Source of the DNA: Cellvibrionales bacterium UBA2618
GTDB taxonomy: Bacteria > Pseudomonadota > Gammaproteobacteria > Pseudomonadales > Porticoccaceae
Reading direction: 5' to 3'
DNA: 29,017 nt
Assembly (NCBI GenBank): GCA_002339165.1
Contig: DDJS01000127.1
Location: forward strand, 1 to 29,017
Position numbers and translations under genes: made by a program. The notes beneath the pieces were generated by a model that saw only the letters and a program-made list of their open reading frames with translations, ran no database searches and had not been told where the DNA came from. Below, in pieces: positions 7,438-15,503 of the stretch (its first letter is position 1; each line of letters opens with the position of its first letter).

Positions 7438-8442
7438 ATGATTCCTATATTACTGCCATCGCTTGCCCTTATAACAGGCATTGTCGGACTGCTATTGGGA
7501 GCCGATAAGTTCGTCGCCGGCGCCGCCGCCGCCGCGCGCAATTTCGGCATTTCCGCAATGGTGATCGGCCTCACGGTGGTCTCCATCGGCACCTCGGCAC
7601 CAGAAATTATCGTTTCGTTCAATGCCGCTCTCGACGGCGCTGGCGAACTCGCGGTCGGCAATGCGATCGGCTCTAATCTGGCCAACATCGGACTGGTACT
7701 TGGCATCACCGCGCTGATCGCACCGCTGCCAGTCAGTCGGCACCTACTGCGAGAAGAGAGTCCGGTGCTGCTGGTTATAACCGCGCTCGCCGGACTCTGC
7801 CTCTACGATGGCGCCCTCAACCGCGTAGAGAGCGTGTTACTTGCGCTGCTGGTGATACCGCTACTGGTTTTGGTGGTCAAATACAAGCGCGAACAGGGCG
7901 ATGACGACAGTTCAGAAAGTGGCAGCAGTGACGATAGTGAAATCCCAGGGCTCAGTTCAAATGCCGCGGCGCTGTGGTTTTTAGGCGGCCTCGTCCTGTT
8001 GTTGGTGAGCGCTAGAATCACCGTTTGGGGAGCGCGCGAAATCGCCGTTATTTGGGGCATCAGCGACTTGGTCATTGGCCTGACCGTGGTGGCGATTGGC
8101 ACCAGTCTACCGGAACTCGCCGCCTCAGTGGTCAGCGCCCTCCGCGGCCACCACGACATTGCGGTCGGCAACGTTTTCGGTTCCAATTTGTTTAACCTCA
8201 TGCTGGTCATGACAACCGCCGGCGCCATCGCGCCAATAGAACTCAGCGCCGAAGTGTTTTTACGCGACTATCTGAGTATGGCTCTGATGACCGTTATGCT
8301 AATATTATTTGTGGCCTTGGCGCTTCGCAGGGGTAGCACTGGCGAACGGCGCGCACTGATCTCGCGGCCCCTAGGCGCGGTTTTGCTGGCCGGCTATATA
8401 GGCTATTATGGTGTTCTATGGATAACGCTGTCGACGGGTTAG
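7438..8442 (+). CDS. yrbG: YrbG-type Na+/Ca2+ exchanger family protein
   Basis: A 334-residue inner-membrane cation antiporter of the CaCA family with about ten membrane segments. The two alpha repeats are unmistakable: VIGLTVVSIGTSAPEI (42-57) with AVGNAIGSNLANI (72-84), and VIGLTVVAIGTSLPEL (212-227) with AVGNVFGSNLFN (242-253). The conserved GTSxPE glutamates bind the cation. A hydrophilic loop between the halves (about 149-170) is very rich in Asp, Glu and Ser. GGAG six bases before the ATG supports the start. It sits 80 bases upstream of kdsD, as in E. coli, where its physiological role is unclear. The exact ion specificity cannot be read from the sequence. Confidence 0.93.
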   Translation: MIPILLPSLALITGIVGLLLGADKFVAGAAAAARNFGISAMVIGLTVVSIGTSAPEIIVSFNAALDGAGELAVGNAIGSNLANIGLVLGITALIAPLPVSRHLLREESPVLLVITALAGLCLYDGALNRVESVLLALLVIPLLVLVVKYKREQGDDDSSESGSSDDSEIPGLSSNAAALWFLGGLVLLLVSARITVWGAREIAVIWGISDLVIGLTVVAIGTSLPELAASVVSALRGHHDIAVGNVFGSNLFNLMLVMTTAGAIAPIELSAEVFLRDYLSMALMTVMLILFVALALRRGSTGERRALISRPLGAVLLAGYIGYYGVLWITLSTG

Positions 8443-8522
8443 TCGCTGCTAATCGCGCAGAGTGGTCACCAAGTAGATTGGCGGCGCACTCATTTTTTGA
8501 TGAAAATTAATAGACTACGCCC

Positions 8523-9494
8523 ATGACATCGACGGACTATCGCAGTTCTGCTGCTCGGACCATACGCTTAGAAACCGACGCCATCGCCGCTATGGCCGCG
8601 ACAATAGATGATCGTTTTGACCAAGCATGCGAACTTCTTCTGGCCTGCAGCGGTCGCGTCGTGGTCACCGGCATGGGCAAATCGGGCCACATTGCTAACA
8701 AAATAGCTGCCACCCTCGCCAGTACCGGCACCCCGGCGTTTTTTGTGCACCCCGGCGAAGCCTGCCATGGCGACCTCGGGATGATCACGCGCAACGACGT
8801 GGTTATTGCCATTTCTAGCTCCGGTTCAACCGTAGAAATTGTCACCTTGCTGCCCTTGATCAAGCGACTCGGCATCCCCTTGGTTAGCATGACCGGCAAT
8901 CCCGATTCGGCTCTAGCCGAGGCCGCTACCACCAACCTCAGTATCGAAGTGGCGCGCGAGGCATGCCCGCTCAATCTCGCGCCTACCACCAGCACCACGG
9001 TAACCTTAGTACTTGGCGATGCGCTCGCCATCGCCCTGCTCGAAGCACGCGGATTTAGCGCCGAAGATTTTGCCTTTTCACACCCCGGCGGGGCCCTCGG
9101 TCGCAAGTTACTGCTGCGCGTGGAAGACATTATGCACAGTGATCACCAAGTGCCGCAGGTGATCGCTTCGCAGCCCGTGCGTGACGCACTCGTCGAGATG
9201 ACGGCAAAAGGCTTTGGCATGACCGCAATAATCGACGATCGACAGCGCCTAGTCGGGGTTTTTACCGACGGCGATTTGCGTCGAATGGTCGACCAAGGGG
9301 TCGACATCGACAGCAGTACGATGCAGCAAGTGATGTCGATCCAACCAAAAACCGTGCGCGGTGAGATCCTTGCAGCCGAAGCGCTTAAAGTCATGGAAGA
9401 CCTATCGATCACGGCTTTGTTGGTCGAGAATCACGAGCAGCGCGCAATCGGCGTGTTGCATATGCACGATCTACTTCGCGCCGGAGTGGTCTAA
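8523..9494 (+). CDS. kdsD: D-arabinose 5-phosphate isomerase
   Basis: Interconverts ribulose 5-phosphate and arabinose 5-phosphate, the first step toward KDO for LPS core. At 323 residues it has the standard SIS domain (about 35-185) followed by two CBS domains (about 205-320). Residues corresponding to the E. coli active site are all present at the same spacing: K53 in GMGKSGH, E105 in SSSGSTVE, E146 in EVAREACP and H187 in FSHPGGALGRKL. It leads a tight run with kdsC, which starts two bases after its stop. Confidence 0.97.
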   Translation: MTSTDYRSSAARTIRLETDAIAAMAATIDDRFDQACELLLACSGRVVVTGMGKSGHIANKIAATLASTGTPAFFVHPGEACHGDLGMITRNDVVIAISSSGSTVEIVTLLPLIKRLGIPLVSMTGNPDSALAEAATTNLSIEVAREACPLNLAPTTSTTVTLVLGDALAIALLEARGFSAEDFAFSHPGGALGRKLLLRVEDIMHSDHQVPQVIASQPVRDALVEMTAKGFGMTAIIDDRQRLVGVFTDGDLRRMVDQGVDIDSSTMQQVMSIQPKTVRGEILAAEALKVMEDLSITALLVENHEQRAIGVLHMHDLLRAGVV

Positions 9495-9496
9495 AG

Positions 9497-10045
9497 GTGT
9501 CTATCAGTCAGCGCATAATCCAGTCTGTCCCCTCCACGGTCCGCGATGCAGCGGCAGACATTCGACTGCTATTGGTTGATGTCGATGGCGTGCTAACCGA
9601 CGGTAAACTCTATTACGGCAACGCCGGCGAAGAGTTAAAAGCGTTCAACATCCAAGACGGCCTCGGCATCAAACTCCTAAAAACCGCCGGCATCGAGGTG
9701 GGTATTATTACCGGCCGAGTATCAAAACTACTCGAGCGACGCGCCAAAGAACTCGGAATGCATCCGGTGATTCAAGGTCGCGAGGATAAATTGCAAGCGC
9801 TGGACGAGCTAGGCGACCAATATGCGCGGCACGAAATCGCTTTTGTCGGCGATGACTTACCGGATATGGCAGTGATAGGTGCGGTCGGTCTCGGGCTTTG
9901 CGTCGCCAACGCCAACGCCGCGGTAGTCGATTGTGCTGATTGGCAAACCAAGGCCGCAGGCGGTTCTGGCGCGATTCGCGAAGTCGCCGAAATGCTGCTT
10001 GCGGCGCAGGGAAAACTCGACGCGCTGCTGGCGGCCTACCGATGA
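9497..10045 (+). CDS. kdsC: KDO 8-phosphate phosphatase
   Basis: A 182-residue C0-type HAD phosphatase that removes phosphate from KDO 8-phosphate. HAD motifs are all seen: DVDGVLTDG with D28 (nucleophile) and D30, TGR with T72, K98 in GREDK, and VGDDLPD with D119, D120 and D123. The start is a GTG two bases after the kdsD stop, with GGAG about ten bases upstream; I see no better ATG. The stop overlaps the lptC start as ATGA. The missing KdsA and KdsB steps must be encoded elsewhere. Confidence 0.96.
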   Translation: MSISQRIIQSVPSTVRDAAADIRLLLVDVDGVLTDGKLYYGNAGEELKAFNIQDGLGIKLLKTAGIEVGIITGRVSKLLERRAKELGMHPVIQGREDKLQALDELGDQYARHEIAFVGDDLPDMAVIGAVGLGLCVANANAAVVDCADWQTKAAGGSGAIREVAEMLLAAQGKLDALLAAYR

Positions 10046-10605
10046 TTAAACCGTTCGTACTGATGGCGACCGCGGCGATCATGATCGCAAGTTTTTTATT
10101 GATCTGGGATTCGCCACCGGAATCCTTTTTGCGCCAACCCAGTGGGCAGGTCGAACAGACGCCAGTGGCCGACAGTTATATGCATGATGTTCAAATGCGT
10201 ACTTTTTCGGCAAGCGGCGTGCAACAGTTTGCCATCCTTGCCGAGCAGATAAACCTGTTTACCGGTAAAGAGGAAGTCTATCTCGTCAAACCGCTGATAT
10301 CGAGTCGCGAAAATAGCCCCGACCAATTGTCGATTACAGCGAGCCTAGGCGTGCTAGATCGCGCCAAAAATCGCTTCATGTTGAGCGGTGATGTGCGTTT
10401 AGAGACCTACCAGCCACCGCGCACCACTGTTCTAACGACCGACCAGTTGAGCTACTTTGGCGATACGGGCCTTGTCACAAGCGAGGCGCTTTTCGAGCTC
10501 ACCAACCTACAAGCAAGGATTCGCGGCAAGGGTCTGACAGCCGATACACAGAACCGCATCTACCGGTTCGAAGAGCAAGTGAGTGCGGTGTATGACGTTC
10601 GCTAA
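10042..10605 (+). CDS. lptC: LPS export protein LptC
   Basis: LptC anchors the periplasmic LPS bridge to the inner-membrane LptB2FG transporter and passes LPS to LptA. The 187-residue product has one N-terminal membrane helix (about 5-21, rich in Ala, Ile and Met) and a periplasmic beta-jellyroll domain with YMHDVQMRTF, LSGDVRLETYQPP and SYFGDTGLVTSEALFEL typical of the family. The ATG overlapping the kdsC stop (ATGA) is chosen; a longer in-frame extension inside kdsC lacks any membrane-protein character. Its last 14 bases overlap lptA. Confidence 0.93.
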   Translation: MIKPFVLMATAAIMIASFLLIWDSPPESFLRQPSGQVEQTPVADSYMHDVQMRTFSASGVQQFAILAEQINLFTGKEEVYLVKPLISSRENSPDQLSITASLGVLDRAKNRFMLSGDVRLETYQPPRTTVLTTDQLSYFGDTGLVTSEALFELTNLQARIRGKGLTADTQNRIYRFEEQVSAVYDVR

Positions 10606-11143
10606 ATGCGCTATGGCGCTATTCGCCGGGAGCGTCCTATGGCCACTGGCTTCCGCAGCGCAGCCCCTAAAGAGTCAAGCGCCGATCGTTATCGACGCGG
10701 ATAGTGGCGTACGCAACGAGCGTACCGGCGTCACCGAATACATCGGCAACGTCAACATTGCCCAGGGAGATCTATCGATAGCTGCCGACCGCGTGACCAT
10801 CCTCTATCAAGATAACCAAGTCGCCACGATCCGCTGCGAGGGCGATCCTGCCATCTTTAGGCAACACGTCGACGTCGACAACGATCACTTGGTCGGCATG
10901 GCGCAATCGATCGACTACTCGCTCCTCCAACAGACCATCGACCTTACCAGTAATGCGTCGCTGTCGCGTAACGGCACCAACCTCAAAGGCGACACCATCC
11001 ATTACGACTTAAAAAATCAAATATGGCGCGCGCGTGGTAACGATACCGCCGATCAAAAGCGTATCCAATTGGTGATTCCACCCTCCACGTCGATCGATCC
11101 AGAGACCTCTGTCGAACGCGACGCAACGGATACCCAGCCATGA
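10592..11143 (+). CDS. lptA: LPS transport periplasmic protein LptA
   Basis: LptA (LptH in Pseudomonas) forms the beta-jellyroll bridge that shields the lipid part of LPS as it crosses the periplasm. The 183-residue precursor has a clear signal peptide, MTFAKCAMALFAGSVLWPLA followed by SAA. The OstA/LptA repeat pattern follows: VIDADSGVRNERTGVTEYIG, then GDLSIAADRVTI, and the LKGDTIHYDL segment. I use the ATG at 10592 over the GTG three codons earlier. It overlaps lptC by 14 bases and lptB by four (ATGA), so the three are probably coupled in translation. Confidence 0.93.
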   Translation: MTFAKCAMALFAGSVLWPLASAAQPLKSQAPIVIDADSGVRNERTGVTEYIGNVNIAQGDLSIAADRVTILYQDNQVATIRCEGDPAIFRQHVDVDNDHLVGMAQSIDYSLLQQTIDLTSNASLSRNGTNLKGDTIHYDLKNQIWRARGNDTADQKRIQLVIPPSTSIDPETSVERDATDTQP

Positions 11144-11865
11144 AAATGTTAGAAGCGCACAACTTGGCAAAGTCATACGCCAAAAGACCGGTGGTCAAAG
11201 ACGTCTCCCTAACGGTCAAACAAGGCGAAATTGTCGGTTTACTGGGCCCCAATGGCGCCGGTAAGACCACCTGTTTTTATATGCTGATTGGCCTGATTGA
11301 GCAGGACAGTGGCCGCATCACTGTCGATGGCGAGGACATTGGAACGCTGCCGATGCACGGGCGCGCTCAACGCGGCCTCGGCTATTTACCCCAAGAGCCG
11401 TCAATCTTTCGCAAACTCAGCGTCGAAGACAATATTTTGGCCATATTGCAAACCCGTCGCGACCTCAACCGGCAAGACCGTCGGCGGCGGCTCGAGCAAC
11501 TGATGGAGGAACTGAACATAACCCACCTCAGAAAAAGCCTGGGCATCAGCCTCTCGGGTGGTGAGCGGCGGCGCGCAGAAATAGCCCGAGCACTGGCCAC
11601 CGAGCCGAAATTTATCCTGCTCGACGAACCCTTCGCCGGCGTCGACCCAATATCGGTCAACGACATAAAAACCATTATCCGCTATCTTAGCCAACGCCAA
11701 ATCGGCATTTTAATCACCGATCACAACGTCCGAGAAACGCTCGATATTTGCCAGCAAGCTTATATCATGGGCGAGGGGAAGGTCATCGCCAAAGGCTCAC
11801 CCGAGCACATTCTGGAGGATCAAATCGTCCGTCAAACCTACCTCGGCGAGCACTTCAGCTTATAG
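11140..11865 (+). CDS. lptB: LPS export ABC transporter ATPase LptB
   Basis: The 241-residue cytoplasmic ATPase that powers LPS extraction with LptF and LptG. All ABC motifs are intact: Walker A GPNGAGKT (36-43), signature LSGGE (138-142), Walker B with D162-E163 in FILLDEPFAGVDP, and the switch histidine H195 in ITDHNVRE. The sequence around PQEPSIFRKLSVEDNI is typical of LptB. It is the last gene of the kdsD-lptB run; a 427-base spacer follows before rpoN. lptF and lptG are not in the window. Confidence 0.98.
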   Translation: MKMLEAHNLAKSYAKRPVVKDVSLTVKQGEIVGLLGPNGAGKTTCFYMLIGLIEQDSGRITVDGEDIGTLPMHGRAQRGLGYLPQEPSIFRKLSVEDNILAILQTRRDLNRQDRRRRLEQLMEELNITHLRKSLGISLSGGERRRAEIARALATEPKFILLDEPFAGVDPISVNDIKTIIRYLSQRQIGILITDHNVRETLDICQQAYIMGEGKVIAKGSPEHILEDQIVRQTYLGEHFSL

Positions 11866-11901
11866 TCACTCACTACCCCTGTAACAACGCGAGGATTGCC
11901 A

Positions 11902-11976
11902 ATGCCCTACCCCGGCTACCCGCATAACTGGATACCCAAGCAATCCAGCAAGATCCCCCGAAATGCCATGCGCTGA
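11902..11976 (+). CDS. Possible 24-residue small protein
   Basis: The frame encodes a Pro- and aromatic-rich peptide starting MPYPGYPHNW and ending KIPRNAMR. GAGG lies seven bases before the ATG. It starts 37 bases after the lptB stop on the same strand, so it could be read on the lpt transcript. I recognise no family, and a frame this short can arise by chance; the good ribosome binding site is the only real support. Confidence 0.15.
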   Translation: MPYPGYPHNWIPKQSSKIPRNAMR

Positions 11977-12197
11977 CAATGACCGGCGACTAATACCTAC
12001 AACACCGCTGGTAGTCGAACTTTTATCAATGTATGGGATGCGATGCTCGGGGATTTTCGCCTCGATCTAGAGGCTACTAGTGGCTGCTCGTCGACATGCG
12101 ACAGATGCGTTTGCAGGCGGCGGTTCAGTCACTCGGCTAAAGAATACCTTAAAAAAATCCAATAGAGCGTCCGGTAGGATACTAAGACCTTACTTCT

Positions 12198-12214
12198 GCG
12201 CCGAAAAATGGCGC
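12198..12214. promoter_or_regulatory. Inverted repeat upstream of the rpoN promoter
   Basis: GCGCC (12198-12202) and GGCGC (12210-12214) form a perfect five-base inverted repeat with a seven-base A-rich centre. It is centred about 68 bases before the predicted transcription start of rpoN and has no T-run, so a terminator is unlikely. An activator binding site for the sigma-54 promoter is a guess based on position only. Confidence 0.3.
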
Positions 12215-12248
12215 TATGAAAATAGATCATTGCCATTTGAGGTGGTTC

Positions 12249-12263
12249 GGCACTAAACTTGCA
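12249..12263 (+). promoter_or_regulatory. Sigma-54-type -24/-12 promoter in front of rpoN
   Basis: GGCAC, five bases, then TTGCA gives the invariant GG-N10-GC spacing of sigma-54 promoters (GG at 12249-12250, GC at 12261-12262). It matches the consensus TGGCACG-N4-TTGCA at all positions except the leading T (here C) and the G after GGCAC (here T). The predicted start at about 12274 would give a leader of about 19 bases to the rpoN ATG. Such promoters also need an enhancer-binding activator, whose identity the sequence does not show. Confidence 0.6.
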
Positions 12264-12292
12264 TAAATATCTCAAGAGTTACGTTGTCTTTA

Positions 12293-13846
12293 ATGAGACC
12301 CGGTTTACAGCTTAAAATTAACCAACAGCTGACGATGACGCCGCAGCTCCAACAGGCCATTCGCCTGCTGCAACTGTCGACGCTCGAGCTCCGCCAAGAA
12401 GTGATAGAGCAGCTCTACAGTAATCCGTTACTGGAGTTGGAAGACGAGGACAACCGCGAACTCAACGCTGCCGAACAACAGACCTCGGTGAACGAACAAT
12501 CCAATGCGCCAGACGGCCTCGAGACCGCCGAAGTGAATCAAGAGCAAGCGCTCAATGAGGACGTTTTAAACGACTCTAACAACCTGTTGGCGTCGGCCAC
12601 CGAAGATACGCCGGACCACCAATGGGACGAGGATCTAGCCACCGACCTGCCGGTCGACGCCAATTGGGATGATGTATACAGCTCGTCGGCGGCGGGAAGC
12701 GGTGGCGGCGAAATTGATTTAGAGCAGGTCTATCAAGTCACCGAGTCCCTGCAAGACCATTTGCATTGGCAGTTGAATTTAACGCCGTTCTCGGACCGAG
12801 ACCGACAGATTGCGACTGTTTTAATCGACTCCATTGATGCCAATGGATTGCTCTGCGAAGACGTCTTTTCGATCACCGACCACCTGCGATACGAAGCGGG
12901 TGAGGAGGTACTTCAGCAGGACGAAATCATCGCCGTACTGCATCGACTTCAACAGTTCGATCCAGCCGGTGTATTCGCCAGGGATATCCGCGAGTGTCTG
13001 TTAATCCAAATCAATCAACTATCGCCTGAAATCCCGTTCGTAGAACAGGCTCGGCGCTTAATAAACGATTTTTTGCAGGACATTGCCTCCACCGATCAAC
13101 TCAGATTGTGTAAAAAGACCGGCTACAGCCGCGACGAATTGCAGGGCGGGATGCTGCTAATACGCAACTTGAACCCGCGTCCCGGCGAGGCGCTTTCAAA
13201 CCAAAATATCGATTACATCGTGCCCGATGCGTTCGTCGAAAAGGTCGATGGGCGCTGGCGGGTGCGCCTCAATGACGCCAATATGCCACGCCTGCGAATC
13301 AATGACTCATACAGCCACCTGATCAAGCGCTCGGATACCAGCGACGACAACCAGTATCTGAAAGACAATTTGGCCGAGGCGCGCTGGTTCCTGCGCAGTC
13401 TCGAAAGCCGCAATGAAACCTTGATGCGCGTCACCATGACCATCGTCGAGTTGCAACAGAGCTTTTTAGATCAAGGCCCGGTGGCAATGAAACCGATGGT
13501 GCTCGCCGACATTGCCAGCCGTCTCGAATTGCACGAATCGACCATTTCTAGAGTCACAACCACCAAATATCTGGCAACACCGCAGGGCGTTTTTGAACTC
13601 AAGTATTTTTTTTCCAGCCACGTCGGCACCGCCGGCGGCGGAGAGTGTTCATCGACTGCTGTTTGCGCTATCCTGAAAGCTATGATTGGCTCAGAACCAC
13701 CTTCCAAACCCCTCAGTGACAGTAAGCTGACCGCTCTGCTCGAAGAACAGGGCATTCGGGTTGCCAGACGCACCGTCGCCAAGTATCGAGAGAGTCTGGG
13801 GATTGCCTCCTCCAGCCAAAGAAAAAGATTCGAAAATACCTTATAA
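12293..13846 (+). CDS. rpoN: RNA polymerase sigma-54 factor
   Basis: A 517-residue sigma-54 that directs RNA polymerase to -24/-12 promoters and waits for an ATP-driven activator. The N-terminal activator-interacting region is Gln- and Leu-rich (LKINQQLTMTPQLQQ, IRLLQLSTLELRQEVI). An acidic linker follows (about 45-150), then the core-binding domain, the helix-turn-helix region with ESTISRVTTTKYLATPQG, and the C-terminal RpoN box ARRTVAKYRE (about 491-500). I place the start at the ATG because MRPGLQLKINQQ lines up with the E. coli N terminus; a TTG three codons earlier sits five bases after AAGAG and cannot be ruled out. hpf follows after 12 bases. Confidence 0.97.
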   Translation: MRPGLQLKINQQLTMTPQLQQAIRLLQLSTLELRQEVIEQLYSNPLLELEDEDNRELNAAEQQTSVNEQSNAPDGLETAEVNQEQALNEDVLNDSNNLLASATEDTPDHQWDEDLATDLPVDANWDDVYSSSAAGSGGGEIDLEQVYQVTESLQDHLHWQLNLTPFSDRDRQIATVLIDSIDANGLLCEDVFSITDHLRYEAGEEVLQQDEIIAVLHRLQQFDPAGVFARDIRECLLIQINQLSPEIPFVEQARRLINDFLQDIASTDQLRLCKKTGYSRDELQGGMLLIRNLNPRPGEALSNQNIDYIVPDAFVEKVDGRWRVRLNDANMPRLRINDSYSHLIKRSDTSDDNQYLKDNLAEARWFLRSLESRNETLMRVTMTIVELQQSFLDQGPVAMKPMVLADIASRLELHESTISRVTTTKYLATPQGVFELKYFFSSHVGTAGGGECSSTAVCAILKAMIGSEPPSKPLSDSKLTALLEEQGIRVARRTVAKYRESLGIASSSQRKRFENTL

Positions 13847-13858
13847 AAGGATGATCGT

Positions 13859-14146
13859 ATGCAAATGACTATCAGTGGACACCACCTCACGATTACCGAT
13901 CCAATACGCGATTATGTAACGGCTAAATTATCCAAGCTAGAACGACATTACGAACAAATCACTCGCGTTACGGTGATTTTAACCGTTGATAAACTGGTGC
14001 AAAAAGCGGAGGCCACCGTGCACGCAACGGGTGCTGACTTGTTTGCCAACGCCGAACACGAAGATTTATACGCGGCCATAGACGCACTCTCCGATAAGCT
14101 CGACCGGCAAATCATCAAACACAAAGAAAAACACCGAGGTCATTAA
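13859..14146 (+). CDS. hpf: Ribosome hibernation promoting factor (short form)
   Basis: A 95-residue member of the HPF/YfiA family that binds the 30S decoding region and, as the short form, promotes 100S ribosome dimers together with RMF when growth stops. The pattern MTISGHHLTITDPIRDYV, KLSKLERHY, KAEATVHATGADLFANAEHE and DLYAAIDALSDKLDRQI is typical. The C terminus ends in a basic stretch, KHKEKHRGH, without the dimerisation domain of long HPF. AAAGGA about seven bases before the ATG supports this start; a second ATG two codons later is possible. Position right after rpoN is the common gammaproteobacterial order and the reason for its old name, sigma-54 modulation protein. Confidence 0.96.
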   Translation: MQMTISGHHLTITDPIRDYVTAKLSKLERHYEQITRVTVILTVDKLVQKAEATVHATGADLFANAEHEDLYAAIDALSDKLDRQIIKHKEKHRGH

Positions 14147-14154
14147 CACCCGCA

Positions 14155-14622
14155 ATGAAAATCTCTGATGTATTAACCCCGGAAATGGCCCGTTGCGATG
14201 TTTCTGGCAGCAGCAAAAAGAAAGTGCTGGAGAACCTTGCCGAATTGATTGCCCAACAACTCGGTGGCGACGACGATCAGGCGGATGCGCTGTTTCAAAG
14301 CATGGTGGCGCGCGAGCGCTTGGGTAGCACCGGTATTGGCGAGGGCGTTGCGATTCCGCACTGCCGCGTCAATGGTATCAAGCGGATCTGCGGTTGCCTG
14401 GTAAAACTCGACCTATCGATTGATTTTGATGCCTTGGATGACCAACCGGTGGACTTAATTTTTGCTTTGGTGGTGCCCGAAGAACAGAACGATGAACATC
14501 TCGCGACGCTGGCACGGGTAGCGGCAATGTTGCAACAAGACAGCGCTCGCGAACGCTTGCGAGCCTGCCGTAATGATCAGCAATTGTTCGATACCGCAAT
14601 CCAGATAGAGCGCAATAACTAG
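14155..14622 (+). CDS. ptsN: Nitrogen PTS enzyme IIA
   Basis: A 155-residue EIIA-Ntr protein, the final phosphoacceptor of the regulatory nitrogen phosphotransferase chain PtsP to NPr to PtsN. It controls targets such as potassium transport and stress functions by protein contacts. H69 in IAIPHCRV is the phosphorylated histidine, and RERLGSTGIGEGVAIPHCR is the family signature. It lies eight bases after hpf and two bases before rapZ. ptsP, which encodes the first enzyme, is not in the window. Confidence 0.97.
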   Translation: MKISDVLTPEMARCDVSGSSKKKVLENLAELIAQQLGGDDDQADALFQSMVARERLGSTGIGEGVAIPHCRVNGIKRICGCLVKLDLSIDFDALDDQPVDLIFALVVPEEQNDEHLATLARVAAMLQQDSARERLRACRNDQQLFDTAIQIERNN

Positions 14623-14624
14623 TC

Positions 14625-15503
14625 ATGCGCCTAGTGGTCATTAGTGGTCACTCCGGATCGGGTAAAACCTCTGCACTCAACGTCCTCGAAGACATCGGCT
14701 TTACCTGCATCGACAACCTGCCCGCTAGTTTATTGCGTAACTTAATCACCGAATTACGTGCCCAACCGCTAGCGGATGAAAAAAAATTGGCGGTGGGAAT
14801 CGACGCCCGAAACCTAGTTGGCGACCTCGCCACCATCCCGGAGATCCTCCGCGAAATAGAAATTGGCGGCGTCGACGTCAGCGTCATCTTTATGTATGCC
14901 CGGCGCACCGATTTAGTCAGACGGTTTAGCGAGACACGACGCAAACACCCATTGAGCAGCGATAGCGTGAGCCTGATTGGCGCGATCGAGCTAGAGGAAA
15001 CGCTGCTCGCGCCGATTGCTAGTATTACCGACCGCAAGGTCGACACCACTGGTTTATCTCTGCATCAGTTGCGCGACCTGATCAAGAATATTATTGCGCC
15101 CGACAACCCTGAATACATGTCGATCCTATTTGAATCGTTTGGCTTCAAACGCGGTTTACCGGAGGATTCAGATTTTATCTTTGATGTCCGCTGCCTTCCC
15201 AACCCCTACTGGAAAATTGAGTTGCGCAACCAGACCGGTCTCGATAGCGGCGTCGTCGAGTTCCTTGAATCGCAGGTCGATGTCGCCGCCATGGTCGCCG
15301 ATATTATCGGTTTGTTAACCCGCTGGATTCCCAAGTTTCAAGCCAATAACCGCAGTTACCTAACCATTTGCATCGGCTGTACTGGCGGGCAGCATCGCTC
15401 TGTCTACATCGCCAATAGGCTCCACGAGCACTTCTCTCAACTGCATCCCTACGTGCAGATTGAACACAAGGAACTGACTTTGGATCGGATGAGCCCACAA
15501 TGA
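14625..15503 (+). CDS. rapZ: RapZ RNase adapter / P-loop protein
   Basis: A 292-residue RapZ (YvcJ-family) protein. In E. coli it binds the sRNAs GlmY and GlmZ, hands GlmZ to RNase E and so tunes GlcN6P synthesis, the entry point of amino-sugar supply for peptidoglycan and LPS. The N-terminal P-loop is GHSGSGKT (8-15); the C-terminal domain has CTGGQHRS (252-259) and YIANRL, known to be essential for RNA and ligand binding. Whether the sRNA circuit exists in this organism cannot be seen; in Pseudomonas and Bacillus relatives the partner differs or is unknown. Its stop overlaps the npr start (ATGA). Confidence 0.96.
   Translation: MRLVVISGHSGSGKTSALNVLEDIGFTCIDNLPASLLRNLITELRAQPLADEKKLAVGIDARNLVGDLATIPEILREIEIGGVDVSVIFMYARRTDLVRRFSETRRKHPLSSDSVSLIGAIELEETLLAPIASITDRKVDTTGLSLHQLRDLIKNIIAPDNPEYMSILFESFGFKRGLPEDSDFIFDVRCLPNPYWKIELRNQTGLDSGVVEFLESQVDVAAMVADIIGLLTRWIPKFQANNRSYLTICIGCTGGQHRSVYIANRLHEHFSQLHPYVQIEHKELTLDRMSPQ

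Larger units (their letters stand above)
11866..12292. other. Long lptB-rpoN spacer
   Basis: A 427-base gap, unusually long for this compact cluster. I find no long reading frame and no clear terminator after lptB: a six-base stem at 11928-11948 has no T-run. It holds a 24-codon frame with a good ribosome binding site (11902), a small inverted repeat GCCTC/GAGGC (12059-12074), a GCGCC/GGCGC hairpin (12198-12214) and a sigma-54-type promoter (12249-12263). The rest looks non-coding. Confidence 0.7.

Noticed and set aside
11928..11948. Six-base stem CTGGAT/ATCCAG after lptB as a terminator
   Set aside because: Nine-base loop, weak stem and no T-run on either strand.
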